64,000 bases of DNA. Origin: Rhodocista pekingensis (GTDB lineage Bacteria > Pseudomonadota > Alphaproteobacteria > Azospirillales > Azospirillaceae). Positions 59,183 to 64,000 of this stretch are shown one piece after another. The stretch lies in the NCBI RefSeq assembly GCF_042665545.1, contig NZ_JBHTCM010000025.1, forward strand, positions 96,673 to 160,672, read 5' to 3'. The notes beneath the pieces were generated by a model, which saw only the letters and a list, made by a program, of their open reading frames with translations, was not told the DNA's origin and did not search any database. Within the stretch, counting starts at the first letter, position 1. Each line of letters begins with the position of its first letter. A program made the translations under genes and the position numbers.

Positions 59183-60754
59183 TCAGATGCCGGCCATGTC
59201 GCCGACGGCCTTGGCGCGGATGCGCACGGCCCCGCCCGGCAGGTAGGCCAGCGGCACCTCCTCCAGGTCACGGATGTCGATGCTGCCGGGGGCGGCCCCG
59301 GCGCGGATGGCGATGGCCGCAGCTTCCTCCTTGGCCTTGGCGATGGCCGCCTCGCGCCCCAGCTCCTGGTAGGAGTAGACCCGGTCGACCTCGCCCCCGA
59401 TCTGCGCGATGGCGGCGCCGATGGCGTTGGCGACGCCGCCGTTCTCCGGCCGCACGATCCGGGCGGCCCCGGGCAGCGTCCCGTCCACCAGGATGGCGCC
59501 GCCGCCGACCAGCACGACCGGCAGGTCGGTGGCGCTGGTCTTCATGCGGTCGATGGCGCCGGACAGCAGGCGCCGGATCTCGGCCTGGGCCGCCGTGACC
59601 AGCCTGCGGTCCAGCCCGGCGACGCGCGACGGATCGCCCATGCGGGCAAGGCCGGCCGCGACCGCGATGTCGGAGGTGGTCAGGACCTCGCCGCCGAAGA
59701 CGCGGGCCTCCTGCGGCAGGCGGTAGCCGACACTGTCCGGCCCGACCCGGACGCTGACCTCTCCCGAGCCATCCACCGGCCCCTGCTCCGGGCGGACGTG
59801 GCTGCCGCCGCCCAGGCCGATGGAGAGGATGTCCGGCATCCGGAAATTCGTGCGGACGCCGCCGATGTCCACGGCGACCGAGGATTCGCGGGGGAAGCCC
59901 TTGACCAGCATGCCGACATCGCTGGTCGTGCCGCCGATGTCGATGACCAGCGCGTCCGTCAGGCCCGACAGGTAGGCGGCGCCGCGCATGCTGTTGGTGG
60001 GGCCCGACGCGAAGGTGAGGACGGGGAAGCGCGCCACCGTCTCCGCATTCATCAGGGTGCCGTCGTTCTGGCTGACGAAGAACGGGCAGTCCAGCTTCAG
60101 CTCGGCCAGGGCGGCATGGAAGGACGCCACCACATGCCGCGCCATCTCGGCCAGGCTGGCATTCATGATGGTGGCGTTCTCGCGTTCCAGCATGCCGATC
60201 CGGCCGATGCTGCCGGACAGGGTGATGAGCGCATCGGGATGCTGCTCGCGCACGATGGCAGCGGCGCGCTCCTCCATGTCCGGGCTGACGGGGGCGAAGA
60301 TCGAGCTGATGGCGACCGCCGTCAGCCCCTTCGCCCGGAAGCGCCGGGCGGCCTCGGCCACCGCCGCCTCGTCCAGGGGCGCGATCGGGCGGCCGTCGAA
60401 CTCACGGCCGCCGCCGACCAGGGCGACATCGCCGCCGACGCCGGCCTTCAGGTCCTCGGGCCAGTCCATCAGGGGCGGCAGGCCCTTGCCGGCCGGCAGG
60501 GCGATCCGGATGATGCCGACGGGCAGCAGCCGCTTGCGCTCGACGAAGGCGTTGGTGAAATGGGTCGTCCCGATCATCACCGCCTTGATGCTCTCCGGCC
60601 CCAGGCCGGAAGCGTCCAGCACGGCGCGGATGGCGGCGACGATGCCGCTGCCGACATCGGCCGTCGTGGGTGACTTGTAGGTGGCGACCACCCGGCGCCC
60701 GTCCATCAGGACTGCGTCCGTATTGGTTCCGCCGACATCGACGCCGATGCGCAT
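59183..60754 (-). CDS. short hydantoinase/oxoprolinase-family ATPase (DUF917 partner)
   Basis: A 523-residue HyuA-like protein starting MRIGVDVGGTNTDAVLMDG. It has MIGTTHFTNAFVERKRLLPVGIIRIALP, the second nucleotide motif ALVIDIGGTTSDVGMLVKGFP, and an internal LSIGLGGGSHVRPEQGPV. It lacks the C-terminal extension of full HyuA. It is the first gene of the eight-gene operon, and its promoter and operator candidates lie in the 270 bp upstream. The substrate is unknown; its distinct lineage from the 693-residue HyuA argues against recent duplication. Confidence 0.9.
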   Translation of the reverse strand: MRIGVDVGGTNTDAVLMDGRRVVATYKSPTTADVGSGIVAAIRAVLDASGLGPESIKAVMIGTTHFTNAFVERKRLLPVGIIRIALPAGKGLPPLMDWPEDLKAGVGGDVALVGGGREFDGRPIAPLDEAAVAEAARRFRAKGLTAVAISSIFAPVSPDMEERAAAIVREQHPDALITLSGSIGRIGMLERENATIMNASLAEMARHVVASFHAALAELKLDCPFFVSQNDGTLMNAETVARFPVLTFASGPTNSMRGAAYLSGLTDALVIDIGGTTSDVGMLVKGFPRESSVAVDIGGVRTNFRMPDILSIGLGGGSHVRPEQGPVDGSGEVSVRVGPDSVGYRLPQEARVFGGEVLTTSDIAVAAGLARMGDPSRVAGLDRRLVTAAQAEIRRLLSGAIDRMKTSATDLPVVLVGGGAILVDGTLPGAARIVRPENGGVANAIGAAIAQIGGEVDRVYSYQELGREAAIAKAKEEAAAIAIRAGAAPGSIDIRDLEEVPLAYLPGGAVRIRAKAVGDMAGI

Positions 60755-60826
60755 CTGCCCTCCCGCCGGCCGCGGGGGCCGGATTACCTGGAACCGTGGC
60801 CGCGATTCCTGGCGACCATGGATCGA

Positions 60827-60855
60827 AGTCTTCGGGACCGTCACCGACTTGTCAA
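60827..60855 (-). promoter_or_regulatory. candidate promoter of the hydantoinase operon
   Basis: On the minus strand TTGACA (60855-60850), a 17-base spacer and AAGACT (60832-60827), about 73 bp before the first gene. The -35 is perfect and the -10 is weak, as expected of an activator-dependent promoter. Confidence 0.45.
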
Positions 60856-60886
60856 AAAGGCCGGCGGGTGGATTCGGACCGTATTC

Positions 60887-60937
60887 GGGTGGGGTCGGGC
60901 GGGGCGGCCCCGACCCCACCCTACCCGTCCGGGTAGG
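60887..60937. promoter_or_regulatory. two overlapping inverted repeats in the operon control region
   Basis: GGGTGGGGTCGGG (60887-60899) and CCCGACCCCACCC (60909-60921) give a perfect 13-bp stem with a nine-base loop. Overlapping its right arm by two bases is the dyad CCTACCCGTCCGGGTAGG (60920-60937), with 8-bp arms. They lie just upstream of the promoter candidate, after the 3' end of the MalT-like gene. They could be an activator site, or alternative RNA hairpins in a read-through transcript. Confidence 0.5.
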
Positions 60938-61025
60938 TGGTGGCGAAGGGCGGCCGCTCCCGGCCGCGCCGGGGGTTCCGGCATCCTCGGGCGGGGAGCT
61001 TTTCCGCGAGATCGGAAGGGGGCTG

Positions 61026-63743
61026 TCAGGTCAGGCCGAGCAGGCGGCGGGCGGTGATGATGGCGGCGGCCCGCCGGTCCACGCCCAGCTTTCCGAAGAT
61101 GTTCTTCAGGTGGAACTTCACCGTGTTCTCGGTCATGGCGAGGGCCCGGGCGATCTCCTTGTTGGAGGCGCCCCGGCACAGCTCGATGACCACGGCCCGT
61201 TCGCGCGGGCTCAGCGTGTCGGCTTCGTCGCGGGGCCGCGCCAGGGTGCGCTCCAGTTCCTCCGCGAAGGCGCGGGCCAGACTGTCCAGCCCGATCTCCC
61301 GGCTGCGGCGCAGGCAGTCCCGCAGCAGCGGCGCCAGCCGTTCGCCACGCTCCAGAAAGACCTGCCGCAGCCCTTCCGGGGCCGCCAGGGTAAGAGCCTG
61401 GGCCAGATCTCCCACCGGATCGGCGGCGGGCGATCCGCCGCTTTCCAGCGCCAGCCGGGCGGCGGCTTCGGCCCGCAGGATGAGCGCCTGGATCCGGTGG
61501 ACCGTCATGCCGGCCTCCCGCGCCCGCTCCGCGGCCTCGCCGGCCGCCTCCAGCGCCGCGCACGGGTGCCCCTCCGCCAGCAGCAGCCGGGCCTGGACCG
61601 TCAGGAAGGCGTGGTGCTCCCGCCAGGCCGCCGGGGAGGCGCGCATCAGCGGCAGTTCCGCCAGGAGCGGTGCCAGGGCGTCGCGGGCCCAGGCCGTCTC
61701 CCCCATGGCGGTCAGCACGCGGGCGCGCTCGCAGGCGATCAGCCGGCCCAGCCGCGCCAGCCCCCGTTCGGCGGCCGTGCGCTCTCCGCGGGCGAGCACG
61801 GCCAGGGCCCCGTCGTGCTCGCCCTGGGCGAGCTGGAGGGCCGCGGCCACCCGGTAGCCCGACGCATAGATGTCCAGCCAGCCGTCCGCCGTCTCGATCT
61901 GGGCCAGGGCGGGGCCGATCAGCGCCCGGGCCTCGTCGCCGCGCCCGGCCTCGTGCAGCACCTCCGCCAGCAGCACGGCGGCCACGGCCTTCAGGCCGCT
62001 GTCGGCGCCGAAATTGTCGGCGGCGATGGCCATGGCCTCGCGGTAGGTCGCCTCCGCCTCCCGCCGCAGGCCGCGGTACAGGGCGCTCTGGCCCAGGTGG
62101 AACAGGCAGTAGGCGAGCCCGAGGACGGAGTTGGCCGCACTCATGTGGCGCAGCGCCCGCCGGCCGGCCCGTTCAACCCCGGCAAGATCGCCCAGATGCA
62201 GAAGCTGTACCGCCTCCACCGTGCGCAGGGCGCCGCTGCCGATCTGGTCGTCCTCGGGCATCCCGTCGATGACCCGGCGCAGGGCGACCAGCCCGTCGGC
62301 CGTGGGGGCGGCATCCTCGTAGCCGGCCAGCAGGCTGCCGATGATCAGGGCGTCGCGGGCGAAGGCGGGCTGCTCCTGGATCAGCTCCAGCGGCCGGTCG
62401 GCGCCGGGGATGCGGTGCAGCAGCCGGCGGGCCTGGGCCAGTTCGCCGTCCTTGATGTGCAGGTAGACCCGGCTGATTCCCAGCCGCGGGTGACGCAGGA
62501 AGCTCTCGGCGGGGAAGTTCTGCAACAGGTTGCGCAACAGGCCGATGCCGCCCGACAGGATCAGCGACCAGCCGCCCGCCGATTCGACCAGCCGGGCGGC
62601 GCTCGCCAGATCGCCGCCCAGACGGGCGTGGCGGACGGCCTCGGTCAGAAAGCCGCGCGCCTCGAACCAGCGCGAGGCGCGGGCATGCAGGTCCGGCAGC
62701 AAGGCCGCATGGTCCCGGGCCAGCACGTCGCGCAGATAGTCCTGGAGCAGGTGGTGGTAGCGCAGCCAGCCGCCGCTGCTCTCGCCGTCCAGCGGCACCA
62801 GCAGGCTGTCCAGGCGGGAGAGACGGGCCAGACGGGCGCGGGCGCCGCCGCGGCCGGTGACGGCCTCGGCCAGATCGGCGTTGACCCGCTCCAGGATGGA
62901 GGTCTGCATCAGGAACTGGCGCAGATCCTCCGGCAGGTCGGCCAGCACCTGCTCCGCCAGATAGTCGGCCACGTCGCGGGTGCTGCCGCAGAAGCGGTCC
63001 AGCAGGCGGGCGCGGCCGCTGCCCGCCTCCAGCCAGATGCGGGCGAGCTGGATGGCCACGGCCCAGCCCTCCGTCCGCTTCGTCAGGGCGGAGATGTCGG
63101 CGTCCGGCAGCAGGTCATGCAGAACATGCCGCGCCTCCTGGGCGGAGAAGCGCAGGTCGCCGGCCGTCAGCTCCCGCACCTGCCCCATGGCCTTCAGTCC
63201 GGCCAGCGGCAGCTTCGGCCGGTCACGGCCGCTGATGACCAGGGACAGGTTGGCCGGCAGGAAGGGCAGCAGGCCGCCCAGCAGGGCGCCGACCTCCCGC
63301 GATTCGGCCCGGTGGAAATCATCCAGGATCAGCACGACGGGCCCGCCATGCCCGGCGATCTGATTCACCAGGGCGCTGAGCGCCGCCTTGCACGGCATGT
63401 CCACCAGCCCCTGCTGGGCCAGCCGCGCGAGCTGGCCCAGCGGCACGCCGGCGCGGGCCAGACTCAGCACGATATAGGAGATGAGATGGGTGGGGTCGCC
63501 GTCGTCCTCGTCCAGGGAGAGCCAGCCGCAGGGGATGCCGGCGCGGGCGAGCTGACGCTGCCATTGGCCCAGCAGAGTTGTCTTGCCGCTTCCGGCGGCC
63601 CCGACGACGAGCTGGAGCCGGGCCGACCGCCCCTCCTCCAGGCGGCCCACCAGCCCGGCACGGTCCACCAGATCGACGAGCTGGTGGGGCGGGGCGAGCT
63701 TGGTCGGAATGATCCAGTCGGGTCCGGTAACGAGCGTGGACAA
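61026..63743 (-). CDS. MalT-like LuxR-family ATPase regulator
   Basis: A 905-residue regulator of the LAL/MalT type (STAND ATPase). Walker A is GAAGSGKTTLLGQW (48-61), Walker B VVLILDDFHRAES near 140, then the winged helix and a TPR-like helical region (about 400-800) that binds the inducer or partner, and a C-terminal LuxR helix-turn-helix: LSPRERAVVIELCRGASNKEIARALAMTENTVKFHLKNIFGKLGV. Start codon is TTG at 63743; the frame is closed by an in-frame stop about 50 bases upstream and no ATG is available. It lies directly before the hydantoinase operon on the same strand and is its likely activator. Confidence 0.9.
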   Translation of the reverse strand: MSTLVTGPDWIIPTKLAPPHQLVDLVDRAGLVGRLEEGRSARLQLVVGAAGSGKTTLLGQWQRQLARAGIPCGWLSLDEDDGDPTHLISYIVLSLARAGVPLGQLARLAQQGLVDMPCKAALSALVNQIAGHGGPVVLILDDFHRAESREVGALLGGLLPFLPANLSLVISGRDRPKLPLAGLKAMGQVRELTAGDLRFSAQEARHVLHDLLPDADISALTKRTEGWAVAIQLARIWLEAGSGRARLLDRFCGSTRDVADYLAEQVLADLPEDLRQFLMQTSILERVNADLAEAVTGRGGARARLARLSRLDSLLVPLDGESSGGWLRYHHLLQDYLRDVLARDHAALLPDLHARASRWFEARGFLTEAVRHARLGGDLASAARLVESAGGWSLILSGGIGLLRNLLQNFPAESFLRHPRLGISRVYLHIKDGELAQARRLLHRIPGADRPLELIQEQPAFARDALIIGSLLAGYEDAAPTADGLVALRRVIDGMPEDDQIGSGALRTVEAVQLLHLGDLAGVERAGRRALRHMSAANSVLGLAYCLFHLGQSALYRGLRREAEATYREAMAIAADNFGADSGLKAVAAVLLAEVLHEAGRGDEARALIGPALAQIETADGWLDIYASGYRVAAALQLAQGEHDGALAVLARGERTAAERGLARLGRLIACERARVLTAMGETAWARDALAPLLAELPLMRASPAAWREHHAFLTVQARLLLAEGHPCAALEAAGEAAERAREAGMTVHRIQALILRAEAAARLALESGGSPAADPVGDLAQALTLAAPEGLRQVFLERGERLAPLLRDCLRRSREIGLDSLARAFAEELERTLARPRDEADTLSPRERAVVIELCRGASNKEIARALAMTENTVKFHLKNIFGKLGVDRRAAAIITARRLLGLT

Positions 63744-63957
63744 GGGCCGTCGTGATGCTGGGGGGCGGTCCGGGAGGGACGCGGTTCGTCACAAGGGCAC
63801 AATAAACTACATCGCGGGCGCGCTTGCCGACAGGAAAGGTGCCGGAACGTCGGCGACGGGGACAGAAGATTGCCCCTGTGGCCTAAATGCCCGGTTTCCC
63901 GGGGGTTTTCCCGCGGGGCGGCCCGTCGGATTTTCAGATTTTGTTGGAAGAAAGTGT

Positions 63958-63986
63958 TTGACAGGTTGGGTTTGGGGGCCTAGATA
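63958..63986 (+). promoter_or_regulatory. strong sigma-70 promoter, rRNA-operon-like
   Basis: TTGACA (63958-63963), exactly 17 bases, then TAGATA (63981-63986) followed by ACGGCTCACCGACG at the window edge. The AT-rich stretch 63930-63955 upstream could be an UP element. This arrangement and the GGCTCACCGACG start region are like alphaproteobacterial rrn promoters. The transcribed unit itself lies outside the window. Confidence 0.6.
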
Positions 63987-64000
63987 ACGGCTCACCGACG

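Noticed and set aside
56189..60673. 1494-codon open frame on the plus strand
   Set aside because: It is antisense to HyuA-like, DUF917 and TonB genes, matches no family, and has Gly/Arg/Asp-rich composition typical of shadow frames in high-GC DNA.
60681..63755. 1024-codon open frame on the plus strand
   Set aside because: It is antisense to the MalT-like regulator, which has clear Walker and LuxR motifs. The plus frame is low-complexity Gln/Gly/Arg-rich.
1..64000. CRISPR arrays, insertion sequences, tRNA or rRNA genes
   Set aside because: No regularly spaced repeat array, no transposase or integrase frame, and no cloverleaf-like sequence was seen. Only a promoter of rRNA type appears at the right edge.

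Overview
The window is GC-rich DNA (by eye about 68-70% GC) with dense, operon-organised genes. The gene content points to an alphaproteobacterium, most plausibly of the Rhodospirillales/Azospirillaceae type: RepA/RepB-like partition genes, four TonB-dependent receptors, a ThuEFGK-like sugar importer, hydantoinase genes, BluB under a cobalamin riboswitch, and an FNR/FixK-type box. Taxonomy is inferred from gene families only. A plasmid-type parAB pair at 16.1-18.3 kb, together with what looks like an rRNA-operon promoter at the extreme right edge, suggests a secondary chromosome or chromid rather than the main chromosome or a small plasmid.

Layout: 0-6.7 kb is a mixed region with a tiny DnaJ-type zinc-finger protein, a DUF2934 protein and an HD hydrolase around a shared FNR-like box, an unrecognised protein flanked by GGCATGCTGGC copies, a GT4 glycosyltransferase, a DUF1612-like protein, and an unusual ORF ending in a DUF6447-like domain. 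6.7-14.4 kb is a complete tripartite RND efflux operon with a divergent two-component system. 14.7-16.1 kb holds an SMR efflux protein and a YczE-type membrane protein. 16.1-18.3 kb is parAB. 18.4-24.1 kb is a TrmO/TsaA - TonB receptor - type II ABC importer operon for an uncertain metal species or chelate.

24.6-28.3 kb has a large TonB receptor facing a small secreted protein; a paralogous pair of the same kind lies at 41.5-45.0 kb. 28.4-34.1 kb is a trehalose/maltose-type ABC importer with an MFS gene inside it, next to an XRE regulator. 35.1-39.9 kb is an ABC-2 efflux system (HlyD - RbbA-like fused ATPase/permease - second permease). 40.4-41.5 kb is a histidine kinase whose sensor is LOV-like but lacks the photoactive cysteine. 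45.4-49.5 kb holds a lipoprotein adenosine-deaminase homologue, an AtoE short-chain fatty acid transporter, and bluB with its cobalamin riboswitch.

The most interesting unit is the eight-gene operon at 60.75 to 49.6 kb (minus strand): a short hydantoinase/oxoprolinase homologue, DUF917, a dedicated TonB receptor, HyuA, HyuB, a cupin, a D-arginine-dehydrogenase-like flavoenzyme and an M19 dipeptidase. Upstream lies a MalT-like LuxR ATPase regulator, separated from the operon by a structured 270-bp control region. I infer outer-membrane capture of a cyclic amide or D-amino-acid-containing compound, ring opening, peptide cleavage and oxidative deamination. The substrate is not readable from sequence.
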